A stretch of 64,000 nucleotides of DNA, taken from positions 1 to 64,000 of the forward strand of contig JALHQH010000007.1 in the NCBI GenBank assembly GCA_022842065.1. The letters are read 5' to 3'. The stretch is from Caldilineaceae bacterium (lineage in GTDB: Bacteria > Chloroflexota > Anaerolineae > Caldilineales > Caldilineaceae). The translations under genes and the position numbers were made by a program. The notes below the pieces were generated by a model. It had not been told where the DNA came from and made no database searches. It saw only the letters and a list, made by a program, of their open reading frames with translations. Shown one piece after another: positions 19,576-29,697 of the stretch. Within the stretch, counting starts at the first letter, position 1; the number at the start of each line of letters is the position of its first letter.

Positions 19576-20976
19576 ATGTCCGCAAAAATTGCCTTTATTG
19601 GTGCCGGCAGCACCGTCTTTGCCAAGAATTTGATGGGCGATATCCTCAGCTATCCCGAGTTGCAGGATAGCACCCTGAGCCTCTTTGATATCCACGCCGA
19701 GCGCCTGAGCACTTCGGCGATTGTGGCCAATCAGATCAACAAAACCCTCAACGCCAACGCCACCATCGAGACGACAACTGATCGGCGCAAAGCGGTGGAG
19801 GGGGCTGATTATGTGATCACCATGTTCCAAATTGGTGGTTACAAGCCTAGCACCGTCGTTGACTTTGAGATTCCCAAAAAGTACGGCCTGCGCCAGACGA
19901 TTGCCGACACCTTGGGCATTGGCGGCATTATGCGCGGGCTGCGCACCATCCCAGTCCTGCTCGATCTCTGCCACGACATGGAAGATCTCTGCCCGGATGC
20001 GACGCTGCTCCAATATGTCAACCCCATGGTGATGAACTGCTGGGCGATCAGCCGTGCCACCACGATCAAGACGGTTGGTCTCTGCCACAGTGTGCAAGGC
20101 ACTGCCTCTCAACTGGCACGCGATATCAAGGTGCCGATTGACGAGATCAACTATGTCTGCGCGGGTATCAACCACATGGCCTTCTACCTCAAATTTGAGC
20201 ATAAGAATGGCAACGGCACCGAGGATCTCTACCCGCTCATTCGCCAGGTGTTGGAACAGGGCAACGCGCCGGATTGGAACCTGGTGCGTTATGAGATGTT
20301 TAAGCGCCTTGGCTACTTTGTCACCGAGTCCAGCGAACACTTTAGCGAATATGTGCCCTGGTTTATCAAGCGCGACCGCCCTGATCTGATCGAAGAATTC
20401 AACATCCCGCTCGATGAATATATCCGCCGCTGCGAAGTGCAGATCACCGGCTGGGAATTTATGAAGCAGAAGCTGGAAAACCCCGAGATTAATATCAGCA
20501 ATGAATTTGCCGCGGCGATGAAAAAGGCGGGTGTACCCGAAGCGGAATTACCCCGTGCCGTGCAGCACTTTGAGAACATGAACGAGATCAAACGCAGCCA
20601 CGAATATGGCTCCGGCATCATCCACAGCATGGAGACCGGCAACCCGCGTGTGATCTATGGCAATGTGCCGAATGCCGGTTTGATCGATAATTTGCCCGCC
20701 GGCTGCACCGTCGAAGTGCCTTGCCTGGTTGACAAAAATGGCGTGCAACCAGTCGCTGTCGGCACCCTGCCCCCACAGTTGGCCGCCCTGATGCAGACCA
20801 ATCTTAATGTGCAGTCGCTCACCGTCGAAGCGGCGCTCACCGGCAAGCGCGAACATATCTACCATGCCGCCATGCTCGACCCGCACACCGCCGCCGAGCT
20901 GAGCTTGGATCAGATCTGGAACCTGGTCGATGACCTGATCGAGGCCCACGGCGAGATGTTGCCTGCTTATCACTAA
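19576..20976 (+). CDS. melA: Family 4 glycoside hydrolase, alpha-galactosidase-like
   Basis: 466 residues with the features of NAD- and Mn-dependent family 4 glycosidases. These include the N-terminal Rossmann motif KIAFIGAGSTVFAKNLMGDIL, the ADYVITMFQIGG segment, YVNPMVMNCWA, the metal-binding Cys in GLCHSVQGT, and AGINHMAFYLKF. The length and these motifs best match MelA-type alpha-galactosidases; related members act on alpha-glucosides or glucuronides, so specificity is probable rather than proven. The mechanism uses transient oxidation at C3 by NAD. An AAGGA ribosome binding site stands 9 nt before the ATG. The gene is followed by a strong terminator, so it is probably monocistronic. Confidence 0.9.
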   Translation: MSAKIAFIGAGSTVFAKNLMGDILSYPELQDSTLSLFDIHAERLSTSAIVANQINKTLNANATIETTTDRRKAVEGADYVITMFQIGGYKPSTVVDFEIPKKYGLRQTIADTLGIGGIMRGLRTIPVLLDLCHDMEDLCPDATLLQYVNPMVMNCWAISRATTIKTVGLCHSVQGTASQLARDIKVPIDEINYVCAGINHMAFYLKFEHKNGNGTEDLYPLIRQVLEQGNAPDWNLVRYEMFKRLGYFVTESSEHFSEYVPWFIKRDRPDLIEEFNIPLDEYIRRCEVQITGWEFMKQKLENPEINISNEFAAAMKKAGVPEAELPRAVQHFENMNEIKRSHEYGSGIIHSMETGNPRVIYGNVPNAGLIDNLPAGCTVEVPCLVDKNGVQPVAVGTLPPQLAALMQTNLNVQSLTVEAALTGKREHIYHAAMLDPHTAAELSLDQIWNLVDDLIEAHGEMLPAYH

Positions 20977-21022
20977 TTGTTCTGAGCAGATAAAGGCTCG
21001 ATATAGATGCCGAGGAGGTCGC

Positions 21023-21096
21023 CAAAACAATCCCGGAATGGGCCACAGAAATGGTCGGTTACCCGAGTCGATTTGGCCCATTCCGGGATTGTTTTG
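21023..21096. terminator. Long perfect inverted repeat after the GH4 gene
   Basis: A 22-nt arm at 21023-21044 pairs perfectly with 21075-21096 around a 30-nt loop (CAAAACAATCCCGG... / ...CCGGGATTGTTTTG). It begins 46 nt after the GH4 stop codon. It may act with the adjacent smaller hairpin in ending transcription, or be a member of a repeat family. Confidence 0.7.
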
Positions 21097-21140
21097 CGCT
21101 TGTCGCGCTCAGATCCTTGAAATCCATGAAGAGCCCAGAT

Positions 21141-21171
21141 AAAAAACGGCGCCAGTTCGGTGCCGTTTTTT
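21141..21171 (+). terminator. Rho-independent terminator
   Basis: AAAAAACGGC at 21141-21150 pairs with GCCGTTTTTT at 21162-21171, with a short loop and a T-run on the plus strand. The A-run on the other side would also allow termination in reverse. It lies between the GH4 gene and the helicase gene. Confidence 0.85.
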
Positions 21172-21207
21172 TGTCCACCTCAGTTGTTGATTCAGTCATA
21201 GGTCGCC

Positions 21208-23154
21208 ATGCATAAAGGAGACACATTGCAACAGCCCCTTTTTCGCCAGTTGGCCGCGCTGATGGCTATTGAAGCCAAGGCCGAGCAGGAAAAACTCCAG
21301 CAGCAGCTCCAGCAGCTGACGCCGGCGGCCGCGGAGCAGAGCGGTAACAGCCTGATCCAACTCACCATTCGCGATGAGGTGGCGGGGCTGGGTGGCCGCG
21401 TCCTGGTGACGCTGGGCAAACGCAACCAGCAATTGGATCTGCCATGGACGCGACTGCGCGTCGGGTCGCCGGTGCAACTTGCCGAAGAGCAGGTGGCCAC
21501 CGCCAACTCCTGGCGCGGGGTCGTCAGCCAACTCCGCCGTGAGAGCATTCAAGTGGCGCTGCTCCAGTGGCCCGAACCGCAAGCGGATCGCCCCACCTTT
21601 CGCCTGGATCTGGCCGGCGATGAGATTGCCCATCAACGCGAACTGGCCGCGCTCACCACTGCTGAGCAGGCCAAGGGTGATCGTTTCGCCGCCTTGCGTG
21701 CCGTCTTATTGGGCGAAACCGCGCCCTACTTTCGGCCCATGACCGATCTTGCGCCCATCGCGACCAGCCTTAACCTTTCCCAACAGCAGGCCGTAGCGCA
21801 TGCGTTGGCCGCGGAAGATGTCGCGATCATTCATGGCCCCCCCGGCACCGGCAAGACGACCGCGGTGGTGGAGCTGATTCGCCAGGCCGTGTTGCGCGGC
21901 GAAAAAGTGTTGGCCTGCGCGCCCAGCAATCTAGCCGTCGATAATATTTTTGAACGGTTGCTGGCAATCCCCGAGCTTGGCAGTGGGGCCAACGTTGTGC
22001 GCATTGGCCATCCGGCCCGCGTGCTGCCGGCCCTGCGTGACCAAACCCTGGATCTCCTGGTGGAAAATCATCCAGAGATGAAACTGGTGCGCAAGTTGAC
22101 CAAGGAAGCCCATGCCCTGCGCGCCGGTGCGGCAAAATATACCCGCGCCAAGCCCGAACGCGGGGCGCGGCAAGCGCTGCGTCAAGAGGCCAAAGCATTG
22201 TTGGCCGATGCGCGCCGCCTGGAAGAACAACTGGTGGCGCGCATCTTTGACGGTGCCCGCGTGATCTGCGCCACCTTAACCGGAGTAGATGAACGGCTCT
22301 TCCGAGGTCGCCACTTTGAACTCTGCGTGATTGATGAGGCGGCTCAAAGTACCGAGCCAAGCTGCTGGATTCCCCTACGCTACTGTCAACGGCTGGTGCT
22401 GGCCGGCGATCACTGCCAGTTGCCGCCCACGGTTATCGCCCAGGAAGCGGCTGCTGATGGTTTGGGCATCAGCATGATGGAACGGCTGCTCCAACCCAGT
22501 GACCACGCCGCCACCCTGGCGCGTCAACTGGTGACGCAGTATCGCATGCACGAAGAGATCATGACTTTTTCATCCCAGACCTTTTATGGGGGCACGTTGA
22601 TCGCCGATCCCACTGTCGCCGCGCATCGGCTCTGTGATCTGCCCGGCGTGACCGAGGAGGAATTGACCACCACACCGGTCACCTTTATCGACACCGCTGG
22701 GGCCGATTATGACGAAGCGGTCGAACCAGATGGCGAGAGCCGTTTCAATGAGGGCGAGGCGCAGCTGGTCCAGCGTAAGATCGAGCAGCTCTGTGCGGCT
22801 GGCGTGCAGGCGGCACAAATTTCGATCATTTCCCCCTACGCCGCCCAGGTACGCCTGCTGCGGGAACGGTTAAAGGCGTGGCTAGCGCAGGGGTTAGAGA
22901 TCGGCAGCATCGACGGCTTTCAAGGGCGGGAAAATGAAGCCGTGCTCATCTCGCTGGTGCGAGCCAACGCTGATGGAGAGATTGGTTTTCTGGCTGATAC
23001 GCGGCGCATGAATGTGGCCTTGACCAGGGCGCGCCGCAAATTGATCGTCATCGGTGACAGCGCCACCATTGCCGGCCAGCCCTTTTACGGGCAACTGCTC
23101 GACTACTTTGACCAGATCGGCGCTTATCATACGGTGTGGGAAGAAAGTTTGTAG
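21208..23154 (+). CDS. Superfamily 1B DNA/RNA helicase (UPF1/IGHMBP2-like)
   Basis: 648 residues. The first 190 residues form an OB/stalk-like region with a coiled coil. Walker A is AIIHGPPGTGKTTAVVELI (about residues 208-226), followed by LACAPSNLAVDNI (motif Ia). Walker B is CVIDEAAQ, followed by LAGDHCQLPPT (motif III), QYRMHEEI (motif IV), SIDGFQGRENEAVLISLVR (motif V) and MNVALTRARRKLIVIGD (motif VI). The insertion and stalk pattern places it in the UPF1-like group rather than UvrD/Rep. Bacterial members are poorly characterised; roles in RNA or R-loop handling are inferred from the family. It stands alone behind a terminator. Confidence 0.92.
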   Translation: MHKGDTLQQPLFRQLAALMAIEAKAEQEKLQQQLQQLTPAAAEQSGNSLIQLTIRDEVAGLGGRVLVTLGKRNQQLDLPWTRLRVGSPVQLAEEQVATANSWRGVVSQLRRESIQVALLQWPEPQADRPTFRLDLAGDEIAHQRELAALTTAEQAKGDRFAALRAVLLGETAPYFRPMTDLAPIATSLNLSQQQAVAHALAAEDVAIIHGPPGTGKTTAVVELIRQAVLRGEKVLACAPSNLAVDNIFERLLAIPELGSGANVVRIGHPARVLPALRDQTLDLLVENHPEMKLVRKLTKEAHALRAGAAKYTRAKPERGARQALRQEAKALLADARRLEEQLVARIFDGARVICATLTGVDERLFRGRHFELCVIDEAAQSTEPSCWIPLRYCQRLVLAGDHCQLPPTVIAQEAAADGLGISMMERLLQPSDHAATLARQLVTQYRMHEEIMTFSSQTFYGGTLIADPTVAAHRLCDLPGVTEEELTTTPVTFIDTAGADYDEAVEPDGESRFNEGEAQLVQRKIEQLCAAGVQAAQISIISPYAAQVRLLRERLKAWLAQGLEIGSIDGFQGRENEAVLISLVRANADGEIGFLADTRRMNVALTRARRKLIVIGDSATIAGQPFYGQLLDYFDQIGAYHTVWEESL

Positions 23155-23306
23155 AAGATTGCAACCGCAACGAAATCTATCTCTGCGTTAGTTGGCGCTA
23201 GTGCAAGCGTCAGTTATACAATAGCGGCTTGTGCCAAGGATGTCCCACACTGTCTCGTATCTCGTGTCTTCCTGTTTCCTTAGCTTGGCGATAAAACGAG
23301 AGAACA

Positions 23307-25166
23307 ATGAACAATACCGCAAACGGTTATGGGCAGTTACTGAAAACTTATCTCGGGCCGCAGTGGGGGCGGGTTGCGCTGCTGGCGCTGCTGGTCCTGT
23401 TGACGATTGCGCTGCAACTGCTTAATCCCCAAATCATTCGCTACTTTCTGGATACGCTGGAAAGTGGGGGACAATTGCGCCAGCTCTTAGGCGCGGCCGC
23501 GCTGTTTATGAGCATTACGATTGTGCAACAGATCGTTCGCCTGGGCGCGACCTATGTGGGCGAAACGGTCGGTTGGACCGCGACAAATTGGCTGCGCGTC
23601 GATCTGGCGCGCCACTGTCTGCGGCTGGACATGAGCTTTCACAAGGCCCATACCCCCGGTGAACTGATCGAACGGGTCGACGGCGATGTGAATGAGTTGG
23701 CCGACTTTTTTTCGCACCTAATGTTGACGCTGGTCGGCAATGGGTTGCTCTTAATCGGCGTGATGGTGCTGCTCTGGTGGGAGAGTTGGCAAATTGGCCT
23801 TGCTGTCTTGCTGGTGACCCTGCTGAGCGTCGTGGTGGTCAACACCCTGCGCAAACGCATTGTCCCGCGCTGGGAAGCGCTGCGCGGTGCCGACGCTGAG
23901 CTCTTTGGTTTTCTCGAAGAGCGGCTCAATGGCACCGAGGATATCCAGACCAGCGGTGCCAAGGCGTATGTGATGCAGGGGCTTTACCAGCGTTTGGACC
24001 GCCGTTGGCGCGCCGCCCGCCACGCGCTGCAGGTGGATGCCTGGATTATGCCGACGCCGATTTGGGTCTTTGCCCTGGCCTATGCCGTGGCCCATCTGAT
24101 CGGCGGTCGGCTGTTTCTCAACGACACGTTGACCATCGGCAGCGTCTACCTGATTTTTAACTATATCGGCATTGTCGAAGGGCCCCTCTGGCAGACAATC
24201 GAAGTTGTCGACCAACTGCAACGGGCCAGCGCTGCGTTCAACCGCATTGTCAAACTGCGCCAAATCCAGCCCAACCTGCAAGAAGGCGCGGGCATCAGCT
24301 TGCCGCCCGGGCCCTTGGCCGTCGCCTTTGAGCAAGTCGCTTTTCACTATGACGATGCCGAACCGCTGAGTACACGGCAGATCGCAGGCATGAAAGTTGA
24401 TTCCGCTGATCTGACAGTGGTTGACGAGGAAGAGGCCCCTGTCGCCAAAGAAGTGGTGCTCGACGACATCTCCTTCCACCTGCAGCCGGGGACCATTTTG
24501 GGGCTGCTGGGGCGGACGGGCAGTGGGAAATCGACCTTGAGCAAATTGCTCTTTCGCTTTTATGACCCGACGGCAGGGCGCATTTGCCTGGGCACATCGG
24601 ACGCCATGTTTGATCTGCGCCAAACCCGGCAAGCAGATCTCTATGGCCGCGTGGGCATGGTCACCCAGGATGTCCAACTTTTTCACGCCAGTGTGCGCGA
24701 TAATCTGACCCTTTTTGACCCCCGTATTCCTGATGAACGGATCCTCACCGTGTTGGACGAAGTCGGTTTGCGCGCCTGGCTGGACCGCCTACCGAATGGG
24801 CTGGCGACCGAACTCAGCGGCGACGACAGCAATCTGTCCGCCGGTGAGGCGCAACTGCTGGCCTTTGCCCGCGTCTTTCTCGCCGACCCGGGGCTGATCA
24901 TTCTCGATGAGGCCTCGTCGCGGCTCGACCCGGCCACCGAACAGCGCATTGAAGCCGCGCTCGACCGGCTGCTGACCGGCGCGCATGGGGCGCGTACCTG
25001 TATCATCATCGCCCATCGCCTGACGACGGTGCAGCGGGCCGATGAAATTCTGATTTTAGACAAGGGCGCGATTGCTGAATATGGCCCACGCACCGCCTTA
25101 GCCGCGGATCCTAACAGCCGCTTTTATCACCTGTTGCAAACGGGCCTCGAAGAGGTGATTGTATGA
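23307..25166 (+). CDS. ABC exporter half-transporter, subunit 1 of a heterodimer
   Basis: 619 residues with an exporter-type membrane domain (six helices, about residues 15-310) and a C-terminal ATPase. Walker A is [16 protein letters not shown], the signature is the altered NLSAGEAQ (consensus LSGGQ), Walker B is [12 protein letters not shown] with the catalytic Glu, and the H-loop His is in IIIAHRL. A charged insertion (about residues 352-387, [14 protein letters not shown]) precedes the ATPase domain. The stop overlaps the start of subunit 2 by 4 nt. Its non-consensus signature complements the E-to-D change in subunit 2, as expected for a type IV heterodimeric exporter with one degenerate ATP site. 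The substrate is unknown (drug, lipid or peptide). Confidence 0.93.
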   Translation: MNNTANGYGQLLKTYLGPQWGRVALLALLVLLTIALQLLNPQIIRYFLDTLESGGQLRQLLGAAALFMSITIVQQIVRLGATYVGETVGWTATNWLRVDLARHCLRLDMSFHKAHTPGELIERVDGDVNELADFFSHLMLTLVGNGLLLIGVMVLLWWESWQIGLAVLLVTLLSVVVVNTLRKRIVPRWEALRGADAELFGFLEERLNGTEDIQTSGAKAYVMQGLYQRLDRRWRAARHALQVDAWIMPTPIWVFALAYAVAHLIGGRLFLNDTLTIGSVYLIFNYIGIVEGPLWQTIEVVDQLQRASAAFNRIVKLRQIQPNLQEGAGISLPPGPLAVAFEQVAFHYDDAEPLSTRQIAGMKVDSADLTVVDEEEAPVAKEVVLDDISFHLQPGTILGLLGRTGSGKSTLSKLLFRFYDPTAGRICLGTSDAMFDLRQTRQADLYGRVGMVTQDVQLFHASVRDNLTLFDPRIPDERILTVLDEVGLRAWLDRLPNGLATELSGDDSNLSAGEAQLLAFARVFLADPGLIILDEASSRLDPATEQRIEAALDRLLTGAHGARTCIIIAHRLTTVQRADEILILDKGAIAEYGPRTALAADPNSRFYHLLQTGLEEVIV

Positions 25167-27013
25167 ACACTGCGCAACATTTGTTACGCCTGATCCATTT
25201 TCGCCTGCGCTACTGGCTGATGGATATGGGGGGTTTTGGCCTGCGGCTTACCATGATCCCGCTGGGCGGGCTGGTGCTGCGCGGCTTTTTTAACTTTCTC
25301 AGCGGCGAACCGGGTACGCAGATCGGCGTCGTCGCGGCGACCCTGTTGCAATTGCTGATTGGGCTGGTGGCCGTGCTCGCGATTGTGATCGCCTTCTACG
25401 GCAACTTTGTCTATCGCTACTACGCCATGGCCCTGATGATCCGCAATCTGGTGGCGCGCATCCTGGCCTTGCCCGGCGCGGTCGCCCTGCCTTTGACTGC
25501 CGCGGGCAAACCACAGTCAACCGGCCAGGTGATCAGTACCTTGCGTGATGATACACGCGAGGTGAGCAATATCATGATCAACCTGTTGGATGTGGTCGCC
25601 TTTGGGGTCGCGTCGCTGATCTCGCTGGTGATCATGTGGCGGATCAACCCCTGGATTACGGTCGGTACCTTTGCGCCGCTGGCGGTGATTGTACTGGCGA
25701 TCCAGCTGCTGGGGCAGGTCGTCGAGCGCACCCGCACCCAGAGCCGCGACGCGACCAGCCGCGTCACCGGGCTGATCGGCGACATGTTTAACAGCACGCA
25801 GGCGATCAAGGTGGCCCACGCCGAGGAGCGGATTATCACCTACTTTGCCGGGTTAAATGATCGCCGCCGCGATGTCATGGTCAAAGATCGCCTGCTCACC
25901 CAACTAGTCGATCTGGTGGGCAGTAGCGCCACCGCGATTGGCACTGGCCTGATCTTGTTATTGGCCGCACAGGCCATGCTGGCGAATGCCTTTACGATTG
26001 GTGACTTTGCGCTCTTCACCACCAATATCTGGACGGTCACCGTCTGGATGCGCACCATCGGCAATGCGATTATTCACTTCCAGCAAGTCGGCGTCTCTTT
26101 TCACCGGATGGAGGCGTTGTTGCAAGGGGCACCCCCTGCCGCGGTCACGACCCACCACCCGCTCTATGATAAAGGCGACTTGCCCCCGTTACCCTTTCAG
26201 CCCAAACAACCGCAAGACCGGTTGGACCTCTTGCGCGTGGCTGATCTGCGTTATCAATATAGGGAGATCAGCGATGACAACGCCGGGGCGGCCCCCGCTA
26301 TCCTCTCCCTTACGCCCAAAGTGAGTGGCATTGCTGGCATCGATCTCACCCTGCCCCGCGGCTCCTTTACGGTCATCACTGGTCGAATTGGCGCGGGCAA
26401 AACTACCTTGCTCAAAGCGCTATTGGGGCTATTACCCCCCCAAAGCGGGCAAATCTGGTGGAATGGGGAACTGGTTGATGATCCCACCACCTTCTTCGTG
26501 CCGCCCCGCTGTGCCTATACCGGTCAAGTGCCGCGCCTCTTTAGCGAAAGTCTGGGCGACAACATTTTGTTGGGGCTGCCCGAAACCGAGGTGGATTTGC
26601 CGGGGGCCATCCACCAGGCGGTGCTGGAGCGGGACATCGCGGCAATGCCGGATGGACTGGCCACGCTGGTGGGGTCACGTGGGGTGCGTCTCTCCGGCGG
26701 GCAGGCCCAACGCACCGCGGCCGCGCGCATGTTTGTGCGCGATGCGGAACTGTTGGTTTTTGACGATCTCTCCAGCGCCCTCGATGTCGATACCGAACGG
26801 GTGCTCTGGGAACGGGTCTTTGCCGCGCGCTCGGCTGGGCAGGAGGTGCCAACTTGCCTGGTCGTTTCCCACCGGCGGCGGGTGCTGCGTCTGGCCGATC
26901 AGGTGATTGTGCTCAAAGAAGGGCGCATTGCGGCGCAAGGCGCGCTCGATGAGCTGTTAGCACAGAGTGAAGAGATGCGCGAACTCTGGTATACCGCGTC
27001 CGAAGAGGGCTGA
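25163..27013 (+). CDS. ABC exporter half-transporter, subunit 2 with degenerate Walker B
   Basis: 616 residues with six membrane helices (about residues 15-300) and an ATPase domain. Walker A is [17 protein letters not shown], the signature is the consensus RLSGGQAQ, and the H-loop is [10 protein letters not shown]. Walker B is [12 protein letters not shown], where the catalytic Glu is replaced by Asp. Together with the LSAGE signature of subunit 1 this forms one degenerate and one competent ATP site, the hallmark of heterodimeric exporters such as TmrAB and BmrCD. Translation is coupled to subunit 1 by an ATGA overlap. A 22-residue segment rich in Pro ([18 protein letters not shown]) precedes the ATPase core. 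Confidence 0.93.
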   Translation: MNTAQHLLRLIHFRLRYWLMDMGGFGLRLTMIPLGGLVLRGFFNFLSGEPGTQIGVVAATLLQLLIGLVAVLAIVIAFYGNFVYRYYAMALMIRNLVARILALPGAVALPLTAAGKPQSTGQVISTLRDDTREVSNIMINLLDVVAFGVASLISLVIMWRINPWITVGTFAPLAVIVLAIQLLGQVVERTRTQSRDATSRVTGLIGDMFNSTQAIKVAHAEERIITYFAGLNDRRRDVMVKDRLLTQLVDLVGSSATAIGTGLILLLAAQAMLANAFTIGDFALFTTNIWTVTVWMRTIGNAIIHFQQVGVSFHRMEALLQGAPPAAVTTHHPLYDKGDLPPLPFQPKQPQDRLDLLRVADLRYQYREISDDNAGAAPAILSLTPKVSGIAGIDLTLPRGSFTVITGRIGAGKTTLLKALLGLLPPQSGQIWWNGELVDDPTTFFVPPRCAYTGQVPRLFSESLGDNILLGLPETEVDLPGAIHQAVLERDIAAMPDGLATLVGSRGVRLSGGQAQRTAAARMFVRDAELLVFDDLSSALDVDTERVLWERVFAARSAGQEVPTCLVVSHRRRVLRLADQVIVLKEGRIAAQGALDELLAQSEEMRELWYTASEEG

Positions 27014-27079
27014 TGTGTGAGCGTAATGCGCTGCCATTAGCCGCATTTGAGATTTATGCATGCCGCTCTTTGGGTCTGT

Positions 27080-27138
27080 GTGGAGGCTGAGCTTGTCGAA
27101 GCCGGAGCGGCTCCGGCTTCGACAAGCTCAGCCTCCAC
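27080..27138. repeat. 59-bp near-perfect palindrome
   Basis: GTGGAGGCTGAGCTTGTCGA... at 27080 is mirrored by ...TCGACAAGCTCAGCCTCCAC ending at 27138, with only one or two central unpaired bases. It lies between the convergent ABC exporter and dehydrogenase genes and could terminate both. Its sequence resembles dispersed palindromes common in environmental genomes. Confidence 0.85.
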
Positions 27139-27148
27139 TATCCTCCCT

Positions 27149-28108
27149 CTACCCCAACACTTCCCGATTCACTACATCCGGCGGTGTCTCGCCGCGGAAG
27201 AAGGCGAGGACCCGATCTACCGCCATCACTTCGATGCGCTCGCGCCCTTCAATCGTGAGGCCGGCGGTATGCGGGGTGGCGATGATCTGGGGATGGTTGC
27301 GCAGCCGTGATGTCACCGCCGGTGGTTCGGGGTCATAGACATCCAAACCGGCACCCATCAACTTGCCGCTGTCAATGGCTTCGAGCAGTGCCTCTTCGTC
27401 CACCAGCGGCCCCCGCGCCATATTCAGCACAAAGGCGCCATCCTTCATCGTCGCGATCCGTTCGCGGTTGACTAAATGGCGCGTCTCTGGTGTGGCCGGG
27501 ACGTGAACACTGAGGAAGTCGGCGCGGCGGACCACGTCGGCCAGATCGGTCATCTCCACACCCATCGCTGCGCCCTGCGCCGCCGTGACAAAGGGATCAT
27601 AGGCGATCACCTTCATCTCCAGCCCCAAGCGGCAAATGTTGGCCACCCGTTTGCCAATGCGCCCCAAGCCAACCAGGCCCAAGGTCCGATCCTTGACTTC
27701 CACCCCAATGATCGTCCCGGCCCGCGGCCCCCACTTGCCCGCCGCCATGTTGGCATCCGCCTGTTTCAGCCGTTTGGCCAGCGCCAAGAGCATGGCCACC
27801 GTGTGCTCCGCCGTCGATTCGGTGGGGCCGTCCGGCGTGTTGGTAACGAGGATGCCGCGCGCCGTGGCGTCGGCCAGGTTGACATTGTCGTAGCCAATGC
27901 CGGTGCGGGCGATGATGCGCAGATGGGGCAGCGTGTCCATCAGCGCACCATCGTATTGGACTAGCGAGGAAGCGAGGATCGCCTCAAATGGCCCGCCCGG
28001 CTGCGGCACCCCCGGCGGGTTGGGAATGGTAATGGTAACGTGATCGGGAATGTGTTTGAGCGCATCGGAGATGAAAGGTGATTCGACCCAGAGTTCGGTG
28101 AGTTGCAT
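27149..28108 (-). CDS. D-isomer-specific 2-hydroxyacid dehydrogenase
   Basis: 319 residues starting from ATG at 28108 (MQLTELW) behind an AAGGAACC site; an upstream in-frame start would extend into repetitive DNA. It has the NAD-binding motif GLVGLGRIGKRVANIC and the catalytic triad typical of the phosphoglycerate/hydroxypyruvate/glycerate dehydrogenase family: Arg in NMARGPLVDE, Glu in YDPEPP and His in ATPHTAGLT. The substrate-binding region RTGIGYDNVNLADA is conserved. There is no ACT domain, so it is not the long form of SerA. It probably reduces 2-keto acids or oxidises D-2-hydroxyacids. The next gene on the same strand, across a palindrome, encodes a NagB-like deaminase. Confidence 0.93.
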   Translation of the reverse strand: MQLTELWVESPFISDALKHIPDHVTITIPNPPGVPQPGGPFEAILASSLVQYDGALMDTLPHLRIIARTGIGYDNVNLADATARGILVTNTPDGPTESTAEHTVAMLLALAKRLKQADANMAAGKWGPRAGTIIGVEVKDRTLGLVGLGRIGKRVANICRLGLEMKVIAYDPFVTAAQGAAMGVEMTDLADVVRRADFLSVHVPATPETRHLVNRERIATMKDGAFVLNMARGPLVDEEALLEAIDSGKLMGAGLDVYDPEPPAVTSRLRNHPQIIATPHTAGLTIEGRERIEVMAVDRVLAFFRGETPPDVVNREVLG

Positions 28109-28145
28109 GCTGATTGGTTCCTTTTTGAGTAATGGTTGCTGTTCA

Positions 28146-28222
28146 CCCCCTCCCAACCTCCCCCGAATACGGGGGAGGAGTTTGTGGCTCCTCCCCCGTA
28201 TTCGGGGGAGGTTGGGAGGGGG
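28146..28222. repeat. Palindrome with 35-nt perfect arms
   Basis: The arms at 28146-28180 and 28188-28222 are perfectly complementary around a 7-nt loop (CCCCCTCCCAACCTCCCCCG... / ...CGGGGGAGGTTGGGAGGGGG). The same CCTCCCAACCTCCCCC motif is seen in the palindrome near 5691-5753, so this is a dispersed repeat family. It separates two same-strand genes and would interrupt their co-transcription if it terminates. Confidence 0.9.
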
Positions 28223-28243
28223 TAGGTTAGATCAAAGCAAAAG

Positions 28244-29125
28244 CTACGCTGCCATCCGTGGCACTGGTGGCTGCGCCGTCTCCACGGTGGTAACCAGCGC
28301 AAAATCGGGATGGTCGCGTAACAGGGTTACGGGATAGTTCACATCTTCGCCAGCGGCATGATCCGGGCTGCCAAAGAGTGCCAGCCGCAGCACGGTGCGC
28401 TGCCAGACCCCACCCTGGCAGTAGAGCCGGATGCGCCGTGCGCCCAAAATGTCGGCCATGCCCAGGGTCACGGCCATGGGCGGGAGCACGCCAAAATTGC
28501 CGCTGGCACCGCGGCTGGCATTCATGACAATGGTTTCGGGGGCCAGTTGGACCAGGCGCGTTTGGCTGGCCTTGAATTCGGCTGGGGTTACCCTAAACCA
28601 GCGGCTGATTGGTGGTTCGTTAAAGGCGATATGACCGTGGATGCCGATGCCGCCATAGCAGCTATCGATGCCGCCCAGGCGCGCAATTTCTGTGCTGACG
28701 GCATCGAGTTGCCGTGGGTTGGGGAAGTGCAGTTGGGCCGTGGGTAAAGCCAGCTCCGGGCGGAGCCGATCCAACAATTCACGTTGCGCAAAACCGGCAA
28801 AACTGAGCGGATGATCGGGCGCAATCAGCCGCCCTTGCCAGTCGCAATATTCATCCATAAAGAAGAGGTGGACCTGTTGCCAGGAGATCGCCTGTTCGTT
28901 GCTTAACTGCGCCAGGCGCGGTAAGTAGCCTACCGGTCCCACCGGCAAGATCAGCCGGGTTGGTCGCTCCTGTTGATTGTTCGTTTTGATTTCCGCCGCC
29001 ACCGCCGTGGCAAAGTGCTGGTCCAAAGTGGGCACATCGGGCAAAACGGTCAGGGGAATGGGTGACTGCGCGGTTAGGGTATCTGCCGGCAGCAGAAAGG
29101 TGGGTGGTAAGGCAATGCCGTCCAT
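28244..29125 (-). CDS. Glucosamine-6-phosphate deaminase-like protein (NagB/6-phosphogluconolactonase fold)
   Basis: 293 residues from the ATG at 29125 (MDGIALPP). The NagB family signatures are present: HLFFMDEYCDW (catalytic Asp-Glu region), GIGIHGHIAFNEP (substrate loop with catalytic His), TIVMNASRGASGNFGVLPPMAVTLGM and a C-terminal phosphate-loop region. It is longer at the N-terminus than standard NagB and diverges in several loops, so the activity may be on a related amino sugar phosphate. NagB converts glucosamine-6-phosphate to fructose-6-phosphate and ammonia. An RpiR-type regulator that could sense amino sugar phosphates is in the window (62807-63676), but it is 34 kb away. Confidence 0.85.
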   Translation of the reverse strand: MDGIALPPTFLLPADTLTAQSPIPLTVLPDVPTLDQHFATAVAAEIKTNNQQERPTRLILPVGPVGYLPRLAQLSNEQAISWQQVHLFFMDEYCDWQGRLIAPDHPLSFAGFAQRELLDRLRPELALPTAQLHFPNPRQLDAVSTEIARLGGIDSCYGGIGIHGHIAFNEPPISRWFRVTPAEFKASQTRLVQLAPETIVMNASRGASGNFGVLPPMAVTLGMADILGARRIRLYCQGGVWQRTVLRLALFGSPDHAAGEDVNYPVTLLRDHPDFALVTTVETAQPPVPRMAA

Positions 29126-29252
29126 GTTAGTTGCTCTGTCTGCGCTGCGTGTGAAAATTTGGGCCACATCGGGTTGGATAGTGATACCATCTTTTGCGCA
29201 GGCTGTCAATCAGGGCGGCAGGGTGAGGAGCAGCTTAATTTGAGAACAAGCC

Positions 29253-29318
29253 GTGTGCGTCGCACTGGTCAAGCGTTTTTTCGTCGCCCCGATTGCGTGC
29301 GACCAGTGCGACGCACAC
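29253..29318. repeat. 18-bp inverted repeat downstream of the response regulator
   Basis: GTGTGCGTCGCACTGGTC (29253-29270) pairs with GACCAGTGCGACGCACAC (29301-29318). It contains the same GTGCGTCGCACTG core as the inverted repeat at 31140-31203. The two copies bracket the regulator/kinase gene pair. It may end the kinase operon. Confidence 0.85.
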
Positions 29319-29328
29319 AGCTCAGGCC

Positions 29329-29697
29329 TTACCGGGGTGGTAAGAGGCGAAAGATTTCTTGAATTAAGTCGGCATAGGCAAAGGGTTTGCTGATGTAACC
29401 ATTGGCCCCGGCGGCAAGGCCCCGGGCGCGCACCTCTTCTTCGCCGCGCGCGGTGAGCATAATCACCGGCGTCGTATCGCCGGCTTGACGGCGCGCGGCA
29501 CAGAGCGCAATGCCATCCAACCCCGGCAACATGACATCGAGTAGAATCAGATCAAAGGTGCCGTTTGACCACGCCGCGCTGCCTTCAAGGCCATCCTCGG
29601 CGACCACAACGTCCAGCCCCTTTAAGCGCAGACCGCGTTGGACAATCTGGGCAATCCTGGCATCATCCTCGATCAGTAAGATCCGTCCTCTACTCAT
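29329..29697 (-). CDS. Stand-alone receiver-domain response regulator
   Basis: 122 residues, consisting only of a receiver domain. The acidic pocket is ILLIEDDAR, the phosphoacceptor Asp lies in LILLDVMLPGLDG, and the Thr/Lys switch residues are in IMLTARGEE and ISKPFAYADL. There is no DNA-binding or enzymatic output domain. The start overlaps the stop of the upstream histidine kinase by 4 nt, so the two are coupled. It may act like CheY or Spo0F, passing phosphate to or competing with the divergently encoded OmpR-type regulator at 31408. Confidence 0.93.
   Translation of the reverse strand: MSRGRILLIEDDARIAQIVQRGLRLKGLDVVVAEDGLEGSAAWSNGTFDLILLDVMLPGLDGIALCAARRQAGDTTPVIMLTARGEEEVRARGLAAGANGYISKPFAYADLIQEIFRLLPPR

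Noticed and set aside
19207..20340. 377-residue minus-strand frame opposite melA and the end of the Asp-box gene
   Set aside because: It covers two well-supported plus-strand genes and shows no motif of its own.
23751..24686. 311-residue minus-strand frame opposite the ABC subunit
   Set aside because: Mirrors a gene with intact ABC motifs; no independent family features or ribosome binding site.
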